Assembly (NCBI RefSeq): GCF_015354055.1
Contig: NZ_JACHTM010000002.1
Location: 744,001-808,000, forward strand
Reading direction: 5' to 3'
Source: Thermaurantiacus tibetensis
Lineage (GTDB): Bacteria; Pseudomonadota; Alphaproteobacteria; Sphingomonadales; Sphingomonadaceae
Length of the DNA: 64,000 nt
This document shows positions 26,219 to 34,766 of this stretch, one piece after another. The number at the start of each line of letters is the position of its first letter. Within the stretch, counting starts at the first letter, position 1. Position numbers and translations under genes: made by a program. A model generated the notes under the pieces. That model was given only the letters and a program-made list of their open reading frames with translations. It searched no databases and was not told the DNA's origin.

Positions 26219-26330
26219 GAGCGCCCCGTTCCCGCCCGCGCCCCTAAGCTTCCCCCGCGCCCAGCCGTTCACCTCCAGGGCCCGACGTGCGCGCGGCGCG
26301 GCGTCGGGCCATGGTGTCGAGGCAGTTCCG

Positions 26331-28853
26331 TTGCGCCACTTCGCCCCTCCGCTTGGCCGCAGCGCCGCGGGTTCCCCCGTCCCGGCGCTGCGCCGGCTCG
26401 AGCCCCTGTTCGAGGCGGCCGGCCTCGGAGTCTGGGCGGTCGATCTCGCAACCGAGCGCGTCTGGTGGAGCGCGCTCACCCGCCGCATCCACGAGGTCCC
26501 CGCCGGCTTCGCCCCCGACCTCGCCTCGGCACTCGCCTTCTACGCGCCCGAAGACCGGGACCGCCTCGCCGCCACCATCGCCACCGCCCGCGCCACCGGC
26601 GACCCCTGGGACCAGACCAACCGCCTCGTCACCGCCGCCGGCCGTCCCCTCCTCCTTCGTTCCTGCGGCCGCGCGCTCCCCGGCCCCGATGGCGCGATGC
26701 GCTGGCTCCTTGGCACCTGCGAGGACGTGACCGAGACGACCGCCCGCGCCGAGGAGCACCGCCGCCTCGCCCTCGTCGTCGAGCAGATGTCGAACGCCGC
26801 GATCGTCGCCGACCCGGACGGCCGCGCCGTCTGGGCCAACCCGGCCTTCGCGCGCCTCACCGGCCGGCCGGTCTCCGCCTTCGTCGGCCGGAAGCCGGGG
26901 TCGCTCCTCCAGGGCCCCGGCACCGATCCGGCCACCGTGCGCGCCATCGGCGCGGCGCTGCGCGCCGGCGAACCCTTCGAAGGCGAGATCCTCAACTATC
27001 ACGCCAGCGGCCGATCCTACTGGATCCGCCTTGCCATCTCCCCCGTCCGCCGCGAGGACGGCACGCTCGCCGGGTTCGTCGGCATCGAGGAGGAGGTGAC
27101 CGCCCGCCGCAACGCCGAGACGCTGCTGCGCGATGTCATAGACAGCGTCCCCGTCCTCATCTCCGCCTACGACAGCGAGAACCGGCTGCTGCTCGCCAAC
27201 CGCAGGCTCCTCGACTGGTTCCCCGAGATCGCCGACGTCCTCGTTCCCGGCTGCCCGCTCGAGACCTCGGCCCGCGCCTGGTACAATCGCGCCTTCGGCA
27301 TCGCCGACGATGGCAGCGGCAGGCTCGACCACCTCGCCCGCGAGGGCGCCGCCATGATTGCCGCCGGAGTCGACGGGCTCGAGACCCGCCTGCCTAACGG
27401 GCGCTGGCTCCTCTCCTCCTCGAAGCGCTCGCCCTCGGGCAACCTCATCTGGGTCCGCACCGACATCAGCGCGCTGAAGTCCGCCGAGCTCCAGGCGCGC
27501 GACGCCGCCAGCCGCGATGCCCTGACCGGCCTCCTCAACCGCGCCGGCTTCATGGCCATCCTCAAGGCCATGAAGGCCCGCATGGGGCCCGGCACGCCGC
27601 CCGCCGGCACCCTCCTCCTCGTCGACGTCGACCATTTCAAGTCGGTCAACGACAGCTACGGCCACGAGGCCGGGGACCTTCTCCTCCGCCTCGTCGCCCG
27701 CCGCCTCGCCCGCGCGGTCCGCAAGACCGACCTCGCCGCCCGCCTCGGCGGCGACGAGTTCGCCCTGTTCCTCGCCGAGGTCGGCGCGGACCAGGCCGAG
27801 GCCCGCGCCGCCGAGCTCCTCGCCCGCTGCACCCGCCCGCTGCGCCTTGCCGGCATGACGCTCGTCCCCTCGCTCTCGATCGGCGCGGCGTCCGCCACCC
27901 CCGACATCGAGGACTGCGAGGAGCTGCTCCGCCGCGCCGACCGCGCCCTCTACGCCGCCAAGGGCCAGGGCCGCGGCCGCGCCGTCGCCTACACCGCCCA
28001 TCTCGCCGAGGAGCTCGCCAGCCGCCGCCGCCTCGCCGAGCGGCTCCGCCGCGCCCTTGCCCACGGCGAGGTCGCCATCGCCCTCCAGCCCCAGGTCCAC
28101 CTCGCCTCCGGCCGCGTCGACGGCTTCGAGGCGCTCGCCCGCTGGACCGACCAGGGCACCCCCGTCCCCCCGCCCGAGTTCGTCGCCGCCGCCGACGAGC
28201 ATGGCCTTGCCGCCCTCCTCGGCCGCGCCGTCCTCGCCCAGGCGCTCGACGCCGCCCGCCAGCTTGCCGCCGCGGCCGGCCGCCCCATCCGCGTGGGCGT
28301 CAACGTCTCCACCGCCCAGCTCATGGCCGAGGACTTCGCCCGCGACGTCCTCGCCCTCCTCGCCGATGCCGGCGTGCCCCCTTGCGCCCTCGAGCTCGAG
28401 ATCACCGAGCACGTCCTCCTCGACCGCGGCATCGCCCGCCTCGCCGCCCATCTCGACGCGCTCCGCGCCGCCGGAGTCCGCATCGCGCTCGACGACTTCG
28501 GCACCGGCCATGCCTCGCTCGTCCACCTCGGCACGCTTCCGGTCGACGGCCTCAAGGTCGACCGGAGCTTCACCGCCGCCATTGGCCGCGACCGCCGCGG
28601 CGAGCTCCTCACCCGCACCATCCTCGGCCTCGCCCGCGGCCTCGATCTTGCCTGCGTCGTCGAGGGCGTGGAGACCGAGGCCCAGCGCCGCTTCCTCGAG
28701 GCCCATGGCTGCACCCATATCCAGGGCTGGCTCACCGGCCGCCCCATGCCCCTCGATGCCGCGCGCGCCGTCGTCGCTGCCACCAGTCCCGGCCGGCCCG
28801 CGGCCCAGGCCGTCCGCCGCCGCACCTACACCGCCGGCGCCCGCTCCGGCTGA
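26331..28853 (+). CDS. PAS-PAS-PAS-GGDEF-EAL cyclic-di-GMP protein
   Basis: About 840 residues, cytoplasmic, with no membrane helix. It contains a PAS-like N terminus (about 25-140), a LOV-like PAS (145-262), a third PAS-like segment (265-385), GGDEF (390-555) and EAL (565-815). GGDEF at 473-477 is intact and preceded at 464-467 by RKTD, an RxxD inhibitory site. EAL at 600-602 is intact, with DDFGTGHASL and LKVDRSF downstream. It could therefore be bifunctional (synthase and phosphodiesterase). The second PAS reads GRKPGSLLQGPGTDP where photoactive LOV domains have GRNCRFLQG, so the flavin-binding cysteine is missing. The start (TTG at 26331) is uncertain. Confidence 0.9.
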   Translation: MRHFAPPLGRSAAGSPVPALRRLEPLFEAAGLGVWAVDLATERVWWSALTRRIHEVPAGFAPDLASALAFYAPEDRDRLAATIATARATGDPWDQTNRLVTAAGRPLLLRSCGRALPGPDGAMRWLLGTCEDVTETTARAEEHRRLALVVEQMSNAAIVADPDGRAVWANPAFARLTGRPVSAFVGRKPGSLLQGPGTDPATVRAIGAALRAGEPFEGEILNYHASGRSYWIRLAISPVRREDGTLAGFVGIEEEVTARRNAETLLRDVIDSVPVLISAYDSENRLLLANRRLLDWFPEIADVLVPGCPLETSARAWYNRAFGIADDGSGRLDHLAREGAAMIAAGVDGLETRLPNGRWLLSSSKRSPSGNLIWVRTDISALKSAELQARDAASRDALTGLLNRAGFMAILKAMKARMGPGTPPAGTLLLVDVDHFKSVNDSYGHEAGDLLLRLVARRLARAVRKTDLAARLGGDEFALFLAEVGADQAEARAAELLARCTRPLRLAGMTLVPSLSIGAASATPDIEDCEELLRRADRALYAAKGQGRGRAVAYTAHLAEELASRRRLAERLRRALAHGEVAIALQPQVHLASGRVDGFEALARWTDQGTPVPPPEFVAAADEHGLAALLGRAVLAQALDAARQLAAAAGRPIRVGVNVSTAQLMAEDFARDVLALLADAGVPPCALELEITEHVLLDRGIARLAAHLDALRAAGVRIALDDFGTGHASLVHLGTLPVDGLKVDRSFTAAIGRDRRGELLTRTILGLARGLDLACVVEGVETEAQRRFLEAHGCTHIQGWLTGRPMPLDAARAVVAATSPGRPAAQAVRRRTYTAGARSG

Positions 28854-28914
28854 GCCCCGCGCCGCCCCCCGCGCCGCCCCCCGCTCCGGCTGATTTCTGC
28901 TTCCGCTTGTGTCC

Positions 28915-29145
28915 CTATCGACGAAACAGCCGCTCGGGCAGTCCGGACTGGCGGATGATGGACTTCAAGGTTCCGAGCGGAACGTCGTCGTTCATGCGAT
29001 GCGGCTTCACCGTCACGATCCGGACTATCCCCGCCACCTCGCCCCTGAACTGCTGATGGCTTGTAGCGCCGGTCGGCTGCCGGACGAACCCGGAAGCCAG
29101 AAGCACCTCGATGACGTCCCGGTAAGTGGCTCTCAGGCGGGGCAC
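28915..29145 (-). CDS. HicA-like mRNA interferase toxin
   Basis: A 76-residue protein starting at GTG 29145, within the end of the upstream gene (13-bp overlap). It carries the HicA dsRBD-like fold pattern: DVIEVLLASGFVRQ, the catalytic loop GATSHQQFR (His in the G-x-S-H position), VTVKPH and PLGTLKSIIRQSGL. HicA toxins cleave mRNA in a ribosome-independent way. Local base composition is less GC-rich than in the neighbours, as expected for an acquired toxin-antitoxin pair. Confidence 0.78.
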   Translation of the reverse strand: MPRLRATYRDVIEVLLASGFVRQPTGATSHQQFRGEVAGIVRIVTVKPHRMNDDVPLGTLKSIIRQSGLPERLFRR

Positions 29146-29447
29146 GGAACCCCGAACACCGCCGGGAGTGACCGATCCGATGCCCGGCGGCGCAAGAGCT
29201 GAAGCTGAAACGCCAGCCACAGCTTCAGTCGAACGGACCATGGCGCGCGACGAGACAGAAGTTTCTTGCGCGTCTCCGGCTCCTCCTCCATCGCAGCTTC
29301 GATATAGCTCCGAATGGCATCGCGGAGCGTCGCCTGCGCCTCAGGCAGGCTTTCCGCCTCGATCGCGATGTCGAGATCGACGCAGATCGCCTCCCACCGT
29401 TCGCCGACGGGATAGGCGTAGCAAAGCAGATCGTGCCGCACGCTCAA
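29133..29447 (-). CDS. HicB-like antitoxin
   Basis: A 104-residue partner of the downstream HicA-like gene. The N-terminal half is the HicB RNase-H-like fold (YAYPVGERWEAICVDLDIAI, ESLPEAQATLRDAIRSYIEA). The C-terminal half (RRAPWSVRLKLWLAFQLQLL) is an amphipathic basic segment without a recognisable ribbon-helix-helix or HTH, so DNA autoregulation is uncertain. TTG 29447 or GTG 29441 may be the start; GGAGG lies upstream. The antitoxin-before-toxin order with overlap is typical of hicBA variants. Confidence 0.72.
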   Translation of the reverse strand: MSVRHDLLCYAYPVGERWEAICVDLDIAIEAESLPEAQATLRDAIRSYIEAAMEEEPETRKKLLSRRAPWSVRLKLWLAFQLQLLRRRASDRSLPAVFGVPCPA

Positions 29448-29566
29448 CCATCCTCCGGTCCGGTGACCGCTCTCCCCAGAACGGCACGCGCAACCTCAAG
29501 TTCACTTCCCATATAGCAAGCCTGACGGCGCAATGCGATCGTCGCCGATGGTCGGTCGCTCCGCTC

Positions 29567-30364
29567 CTACCGCCCCTCGAACCGCCCGGCCCGCTTCTCG
29601 CGGAAGGCCGCGAGCGCCTCGCGGTGGTCCGCCGTCAGGGTCGCAAGCAGCCACTGGTCGGCATCCGCATGCAGCACCGCCCCGCCAAGCGCATGGGCCA
29701 GCGCATTGATGCTCCGCTTGGCCATCTGCACCGCCACCGGCGGCAGCGCGGCAAGCTCCCGCGCCAGCGCCAGCGCGCGCCCCTCGGGGTCGTCGGCCAC
29801 CTCGTCCACCAGCCCCCAGCGCGCAAGCGTCTCCGCCCCCAAGAGCGCGCCCGTCAGCACCAGCCGCTTCGCCCGCGCCGGGCCGGTGAGCGCCAGCAGC
29901 GGCGCGATCGCGTTCCACATCAGCGGAATGCCCAGCCGCACCTCGCCATAGCCGAGGCGCGCGTCGGGTGCTGCCACGCGGAAGTCGGCAACGCTCGCCA
30001 GGCACGCCCCGCCCCCGGTCGCCACCCCCCGCATCGCGCACACCACCGGCTGGTCCACCTCGAGCCAGGCGCGGAGCGTCCGCGCCCCCTGCCGCGCCAT
30101 CCGCCGCAGCACGCCAAGCGCAGGCCGCTCCCCGCCCGCGCCCGCCTCCATGGCACCCCCCTCCATCGCGCCAATGTCCATCCCAACCGAGAAGTCCGGC
30201 CCGTCGGCCATCAGCACCACGGCGCGCACCTCCGCGTCGGCCGCGAGCGCGTCCGCCACCCGCTCCAGCTCGGCGAGCATCGCAACCGTCAGCGCGTTGC
30301 GCCGCTCCGCGCGCGCCAGCGTGACCTTCAGCACATCCCCGTCGCGCTCGAGCCTCAACGCCAT
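29567..30364 (-). CDS. Enoyl-CoA hydratase/isomerase family protein
   Basis: A 265-residue crotonase-fold enzyme. The CoA/oxyanion segment ADGPDFSVGMDIGAM and the second oxyanion strand VCAMRGVATGGGACLASVAD are clear, and GYGEVRLGIPLMWNAI holds the catalytic-glutamate region. It acts on an acyl-CoA, probably in fatty-acid or aromatic degradation, but crotonase substrates cannot be read from sequence. It stands alone behind a low-complexity spacer. Confidence 0.88.
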   Translation of the reverse strand: MALRLERDGDVLKVTLARAERRNALTVAMLAELERVADALAADAEVRAVVLMADGPDFSVGMDIGAMEGGAMEAGAGGERPALGVLRRMARQGARTLRAWLEVDQPVVCAMRGVATGGGACLASVADFRVAAPDARLGYGEVRLGIPLMWNAIAPLLALTGPARAKRLVLTGALLGAETLARWGLVDEVADDPEGRALALARELAALPPVAVQMAKRSINALAHALGGAVLHADADQWLLATLTADHREALAAFREKRAGRFEGR

Positions 30365-30562
30365 CCGCGCTGCCTCCTCCCGGCCCCTCTCGCCTGCCCC
30401 GCCCGGCCCCTCCGCCTGCCCCGCCCGGCCCCGCCGCCTGCCCCGCCCGGCCCCTCGCGCCGCCTCCTCCCGGCCCCGCCGCCTGCCCCGCCCGGCCCCT
30501 CGCGGCTGCGGCCTCGTCCGCCCCCTGCCTTCCGGCCCCGCCCTCCGGCCCCCGGCTCCGGC
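30365..30562. repeat. C-rich tandem repeats between crotonase and ndh
   Basis: Imperfect 22-bp units built on GCCTGCCCCGCCCGGCCCC start at about 30392, 30414 and 30436 and recur near 30480. There is no gene here. The tract lies downstream of ndh and upstream of the crotonase gene on the same strand. Confidence 0.65.
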
Positions 30563-31879
30563 TCAGTGCAGCTTGAGCTTCGGCCGCACCACCGCGTTCA
30601 CATGCCCCACGAGGATGAGCGCCATCCCCTTTAGCCAGCCGTGGATGGCGAGCAGGTGCATCCGGTACAGCGAGAGATACATCAGCCGCGCAAGCCTGCC
30701 CTCCACCGCCATCCGCCCGCCCACCAGGTTCCCCATCAGGCTCCCCACGGTCGAGAAGCGCGAGAGCGAGACGAGCGAGCCCCGGTCGCGGTAGACGAAG
30801 GGCTGAAGCGGCCGGCCCTCCTGGGCCGCCACCAGGTTGCGGAACACGGTTTCGGCCATCTGGTGCGCCGCCTGCGCGCGCGGCGGCACCGGCCGGTCGG
30901 CGCCCTCGGGCCGGAAGAAGGCGCAGTCGCCCATCGCGAAGATCCGGTCGTCGCGCGTCGTCTGGAGCGTGGGCCGCACCACCAGCTGGGCGTTCGGCGT
31001 CGTCTCGAGCCCGCCGATGTCCTTGAGATAGTCGGCGCCGCGCACGCCCGCCGCCCAGACGAGGAGGTCGCCGGCAATGCGCTCGCCGTCCGCCGTCACG
31101 ATCGCGCCGGCCTCGGCCCGCACCACCTTCGTCCCCTCCCGCACTTTCACCCCAAGCGCCTCCAGCTCGGCCTTCGCCGCCGCCGCCAGCGGCTCGGGCA
31201 GCGCCGGCAGGATCCGCGGACCCGCCTCGACGAGGGTGACCCGCAGGCGCGATTCGTCGAACACCTCGAGCCCATAGTGCCGGAGGCCCGCGGCGGCGTT
31301 GTAGAGCTCGGCCGAAAGCTCCACGCCCGTCGCGCCCCCGCCCACCACCACCACGTCGACGAACTCGTCGGTCCCGTGGCCGAGCGACATCTTCCGCGAC
31401 ACGCGCAGGCAGTGGTTCAGGAGCCGGTTGCGGAACCGGTCGGCCTGCGCGCGGTCGTCGAGGAAGAGGCAGTGCTCGCGCACGCCCGGGGTCCCGAAGT
31501 CGTTGGTGACGGAACCCACCGCCACCACCAGCCAGTCGTAGCGGATCCGGTGCTCGCCCACGAGCTCGCGCCCGTCCTCGTCCAGCATGGGTGCCAGGAT
31601 CACCTCGCGCGCCTCCCGGTCGATCCCGGAGAGGCTGCCGTGGAAGAAGCGGTAGCCCCAGCGGTGGCAGTGGCTCCGGTAGCCCACTTCGTCGAGGTTG
31701 GCGTCGAGCGAGCCGGCCGCCACCTCGTGGAGGAGCGGCTTCCAGATGTGGGTCCGGTTGCGCTCCACGAGGATGATGTCGTGGCTGCGGCGGCCGTACT
31801 TCGCGCCCAGCCGGCGGGCGAGCTCGAGGCCGCCGGCCCCGCCGCCCGCGATCACGATCTGGGTCTTGCGCTCCGCCAT
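30563..31879 (-). CDS. ndh: Type II NADH:quinone dehydrogenase
   Basis: A 438-residue single-subunit, non-proton-pumping FAD enzyme on the inner face of the membrane. FAD site: QIVIAGGGAGGLELARRLG. Quinone/flavin segment: HIWKPLLHEVAAGSLD. NADH site: VVVVGGGATGVELSAELYN. C-terminal: FAMGDCAFF and QAAHQMAETVFRNL. The tail contains an amphipathic membrane-binding helix (YLSLYRMHLLAIHGWLKGMA). Length and motif order match the NDH-2 family closely. Confidence 0.93.
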   Translation of the reverse strand: MAERKTQIVIAGGGAGGLELARRLGAKYGRRSHDIILVERNRTHIWKPLLHEVAAGSLDANLDEVGYRSHCHRWGYRFFHGSLSGIDREAREVILAPMLDEDGRELVGEHRIRYDWLVVAVGSVTNDFGTPGVREHCLFLDDRAQADRFRNRLLNHCLRVSRKMSLGHGTDEFVDVVVVGGGATGVELSAELYNAAAGLRHYGLEVFDESRLRVTLVEAGPRILPALPEPLAAAAKAELEALGVKVREGTKVVRAEAGAIVTADGERIAGDLLVWAAGVRGADYLKDIGGLETTPNAQLVVRPTLQTTRDDRIFAMGDCAFFRPEGADRPVPPRAQAAHQMAETVFRNLVAAQEGRPLQPFVYRDRGSLVSLSRFSTVGSLMGNLVGGRMAVEGRLARLMYLSLYRMHLLAIHGWLKGMALILVGHVNAVVRPKLKLH

Positions 31880-32074
31880 GGCCGCCCCCTCGCACCTGCA
31901 GCAGGGCTTCGCAAGCGCGCCTGCCGCCGCGCCCCAGCCCCTTCCGCCCCCGCCCCTTCCGCCCCCGCCCCTTCCGCCCCAGCCCCTTCCGCCCCCGCCC
32001 CTTCCGCGCCGTCCCGGCCGCCCGCGCGCCCTGCCCCCCCGCGCCCGCCACCGGCCCGGGCGGCCCCGGCGCCC
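31880..32074. repeat. 15-bp tandem repeat upstream of ndh
   Basis: Five tandem 15-bp units (GCCCCTTCCGCCCC plus one variable base) run from about 31936 to 32010. The rest of this spacer is C/G-rich with no gene. The repeat lies in the 5' region of ndh and downstream of the SMP-30 gene. Confidence 0.8.
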
Positions 32075-33019
32075 TCAGCGCTGGTGCACCATCCGCTGCC
32101 CGGGCACCGGGCTCCTGGCCTTCAGCACGAAGTCCGCGCGAATCGAGCCGACATAGAGGTCGCGCATGTCCTCACCCCCCCAGGTCACGTTGGTCGGGTG
32201 GTCGAACAGCAGCCCCTCCGGGTCCTCGACCACGGTCTCCACGGCCCCCGACGGGGTGATGGCCACGATCCGGTTGGCCGCCGGCAGCGCCACCCAGAGG
32301 TTGCCGTCGGCATCGAAGCCGCAGCCGTCGGTATAGCCGAGGTTGCGGAAGATCTCGGGCGGCGGCGGATTCGCCGGGTCCACGGGGCCGGGAAGCAGGG
32401 TGCCGAGCTGCGGCCCGTAGGGCTCGCCCGGCCCGAGCTCCCCCGGCCCCAGCACGGGAAAGCGCAGCACGTTCGCCGCGCTCGTCTGGCAGACATAGAG
32501 GTGCCGCTCCCCTTCGTCGAAGGCGCAGCCGTTGGCAAAGCGCAGGCCCTCGGCCGCCACCCGCACCTCGCCCGAGTGCAGGAGCGCGAAGACGAAGCCG
32601 TCGCTGCGCCCGTCGAGCGCCTGCGGCCAGGTCGCAGCCCAGGTCGAATGGGTGCACCAGATGGTGCCGTCGGCGGCGACCACCGGGTAGTTCGAGGAGA
32701 CGAGCCGCCGCCCGCCGATCCCGGCCACCAGCGTCTCGTGGCGGCCCGTTCTCGGGTCGAACCGCTCGAGCGGCCCCGGCTCGCCGTCATAGATCCCGAA
32801 GTTGGCAACGATGATCCGGCCCCCGGCGTCCATGGTGATGCCGTTGGGCGCGCCCCCCTTCGGCCCCAGCCGGGTGAAGCTGCCGTCGGGGTGGATTTCG
32901 GCCACGCAAGCCTGGTGCTCGGAGGCGAAGACCCGCCCGTCGCGTCCCACCACCACGTCCTCGGGCCGGTCGATGCCCTTCGCCACGGCCACGAAGTCGG
33001 ACGCCGCCATCCACGCCAT
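32075..33019 (-). CDS. SMP-30/gluconolactonase-family hydrolase
   Basis: A 314-residue six-bladed beta-propeller. Typical segments are GIDRPEDVVVGRDGRVFASE, GGAPNGITMDAGGRIIVANF, the metal-site strand LRFANGCAFDEGERHLYVCQ and YTDGCGFDADGNLWVALPAA. Family members hydrolyse lactones or organophosphates with a divalent metal. The ATG at 33019 follows GGGGAGGC. It diverges from an FMO/BVMO-like gene; a lactonase next to a Baeyer-Villiger-type monooxygenase would make metabolic sense, because BVMOs make esters and lactones, but this link is inferred. Confidence 0.87.
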   Translation of the reverse strand: MAWMAASDFVAVAKGIDRPEDVVVGRDGRVFASEHQACVAEIHPDGSFTRLGPKGGAPNGITMDAGGRIIVANFGIYDGEPGPLERFDPRTGRHETLVAGIGGRRLVSSNYPVVAADGTIWCTHSTWAATWPQALDGRSDGFVFALLHSGEVRVAAEGLRFANGCAFDEGERHLYVCQTSAANVLRFPVLGPGELGPGEPYGPQLGTLLPGPVDPANPPPPEIFRNLGYTDGCGFDADGNLWVALPAANRIVAITPSGAVETVVEDPEGLLFDHPTNVTWGGEDMRDLYVGSIRADFVLKARSPVPGQRMVHQR

Positions 33020-33149
33020 CGCCTGCCTCCCCGCGCTGCCCCGCGCCTCCCTGCGCCTCCCTGCGCCCGCTGCCCTGCCACGCGCGCCGGCGGCCGTCCA
33101 TGCTTGCGCTTGGCCGCCGCCCCTGCCACGCTCGGCGCGAGGGAGTTCC

Positions 33150-34766
33150 ATGACCAGCGAGCCCGTCCCCCATCTCGATGCCCTCATCGTCGGCGCCGGC
33201 CTCTCCGGCATCGGCATGGCCTGGCACCTCCTCAACCGCTGCCCGAGCCGGCGCATCCTCCTCCTCGAGGGCCGCGACCGCCTCGGCGGCACCTGGGATT
33301 TCTTCCGCTACCCCGGAATCCGCTCGGATTCCGACATGTTCACGCTGGGCTACCGCTTCCGCCCCTGGCGCGAGGCGAAGGCGATCGCCGACGGCCCCGC
33401 GATCCTCCGCTACCTGACCGAAACGGCGGAGGAGGCCGGCATCACCCGCCTCATCCGCTTCCGCCACCGCGTCACCGCCGCCGACTGGGACACGAAGGCG
33501 AACCGCTGGACGGTCACCGCCGAAACGCCCGAGGGCCCCCGCCGCTTCACCTGCCGGCTCCTCCTCGCCTGCGCCGGCTACTACAGCTACGAGGAGCCCC
33601 ACGACCCCCCGCTCCCCGGCGAGGAGCGGTTCGCCGGCATCCGCTTCCACGCCCAGCACTGGCCAGACGCCCTCGACCATGCCGGCAAGCGCGTGGTGGT
33701 CGTCGGCTCGGGGGCGACTGCCGTCACCCTCGTGCCTGCGCTGGCCAAGACGGCCGCGCACGTCACCATGCTCCAGCGCTCGCCCACCTGGATGGTCAGC
33801 CGCCCGAGCGAGGACCGCGTGGCGAACGCCATCCGCGCCCTCCTTCCCGGGCGCCTTGCCTACTGGCTGGTGCGCTGGCGCAACATCGCCCTCCAGCGCT
33901 GGGTCTTCGAGCTTGCCCGCCGCCGCCCCGAGCAGGTCGGCAGGCGGCTTCTCGCGATGCTGGAGGCCGAGCTCCCGCCAGAGCAGATCGCCGCCCACTT
34001 CACGCCCCGCTACAATGTCTGGGACCAGCGCCTGTGCCTCGTCCCCGATGGCGACCTCTTCAGGGCCATCCGCTCCGGCCGCGCCGAGGTCGTCACCGAC
34101 ACCATCGCGGAAGTGACCGCAACCGGCATCACCACCGTCTCGGGCCGCCACATCGAGGCCGACATCCTCGTCAAGGCGACCGGCCTCACGATTCGCCTCA
34201 TGGGCGGACTCGCGGTTTCGATCGACGGCGTGCCCCAGCACCTCCCCGACCGCTTCACCTACAAGGCGATGATGTTCGAGGGCATCCCCAACCTCGTCTC
34301 GGTGTTCGGCTACACCAACGCGTCGTGGACGCTGAAGGCCGATCTCACGGCCGAATTCGCCTGCCGCCTCCTCAACGCGCTCGATGCGAAGGGCGCGGCC
34401 GTCGCGGTGGCCGAGAACCGGGACCCCGAACTCGCGCACGAGCCCTGGCTCGACTTCACCTCGGGCTATGTCCAGCGCGCGCTCCCGCTCCTGCCGAAGC
34501 GCGGGTCGAAGGTGCCCTGGAAGGTCCACCAGAACTATCTGAAGGACTTGCGCCTCATCCGCCACGCCCCGCTTGAGGATGGCGTGCTCGGCTTCCACCG
34601 CCGCTGGGCCCCCGCGCCCGCTGCCGCGTGCTCCGCCTCTGCCGCGCCCGCTGCCGCGCCCGCCCCGGCCGAGGCTCAGGCCGCCGCCATCCCCGGCAGC
34701 GCCACCGGCGCCTCCGCGCCCGTCTCCACCGCCTCGGCCGCAACCGGCGGCACGGTGCCCGCATAG
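33150..34766 (+). CDS. Flavin-containing monooxygenase, Baeyer-Villiger type
   Basis: A 538-residue FAD/NADPH enzyme. First Rossmann motif: IVGAGLSGIGMAWHL; GTWDFFRYPGIRSDSD follows as in BVMOs; the fingerprint FAGIRFHAQHWPD matches FxGxxxHxxxWP; second Rossmann motif: VVGSGATAVTLVPAL. A well-placed GGGAG precedes the ATG. The last ~45 residues are Ala/Pro/Ser-rich and arise from a 91-bp antisense overlap with the convergent glycosyltransferase gene, so the stop of the ancestral protein was probably earlier. It likely oxidises a ketone or heteroatom substrate; the identity is unknown. Confidence 0.92.
   Translation: MTSEPVPHLDALIVGAGLSGIGMAWHLLNRCPSRRILLLEGRDRLGGTWDFFRYPGIRSDSDMFTLGYRFRPWREAKAIADGPAILRYLTETAEEAGITRLIRFRHRVTAADWDTKANRWTVTAETPEGPRRFTCRLLLACAGYYSYEEPHDPPLPGEERFAGIRFHAQHWPDALDHAGKRVVVVGSGATAVTLVPALAKTAAHVTMLQRSPTWMVSRPSEDRVANAIRALLPGRLAYWLVRWRNIALQRWVFELARRRPEQVGRRLLAMLEAELPPEQIAAHFTPRYNVWDQRLCLVPDGDLFRAIRSGRAEVVTDTIAEVTATGITTVSGRHIEADILVKATGLTIRLMGGLAVSIDGVPQHLPDRFTYKAMMFEGIPNLVSVFGYTNASWTLKADLTAEFACRLLNALDAKGAAVAVAENRDPELAHEPWLDFTSGYVQRALPLLPKRGSKVPWKVHQNYLKDLRLIRHAPLEDGVLGFHRRWAPAPAAACSASAAPAAAPAPAEAQAAAIPGSATGASAPVSTASAATGGTVPA

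Larger units (their letters stand above)
25458..26330. other. Gene-poor region with decayed tandem tRNA-Asn units
   Basis: Apart from the functional tRNA-Asn this region has no gene. It holds three tandem units of about 225-227 bp, each built on a tRNA-Asn sequence plus a conserved spacer that includes the string AGAGAGGAGGATCGGCG. Two units are degenerate. A further 3'-end fragment follows the functional gene. Open frames across it are antisense translations of the tRNA units. Confidence 0.75.

Noticed and set aside
26800-27130. LOV blue-light receptor domain
   Set aside because: The flavin-adduct cysteine of the GRNCRFLQ motif is absent, so the standard photocycle cannot occur.
30641-34576. 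A 1311-codon open frame on the plus strand
   Set aside because: It is antisense to ndh and the SMP-30 gene and has no domain; stop codons are simply rare at this GC content.
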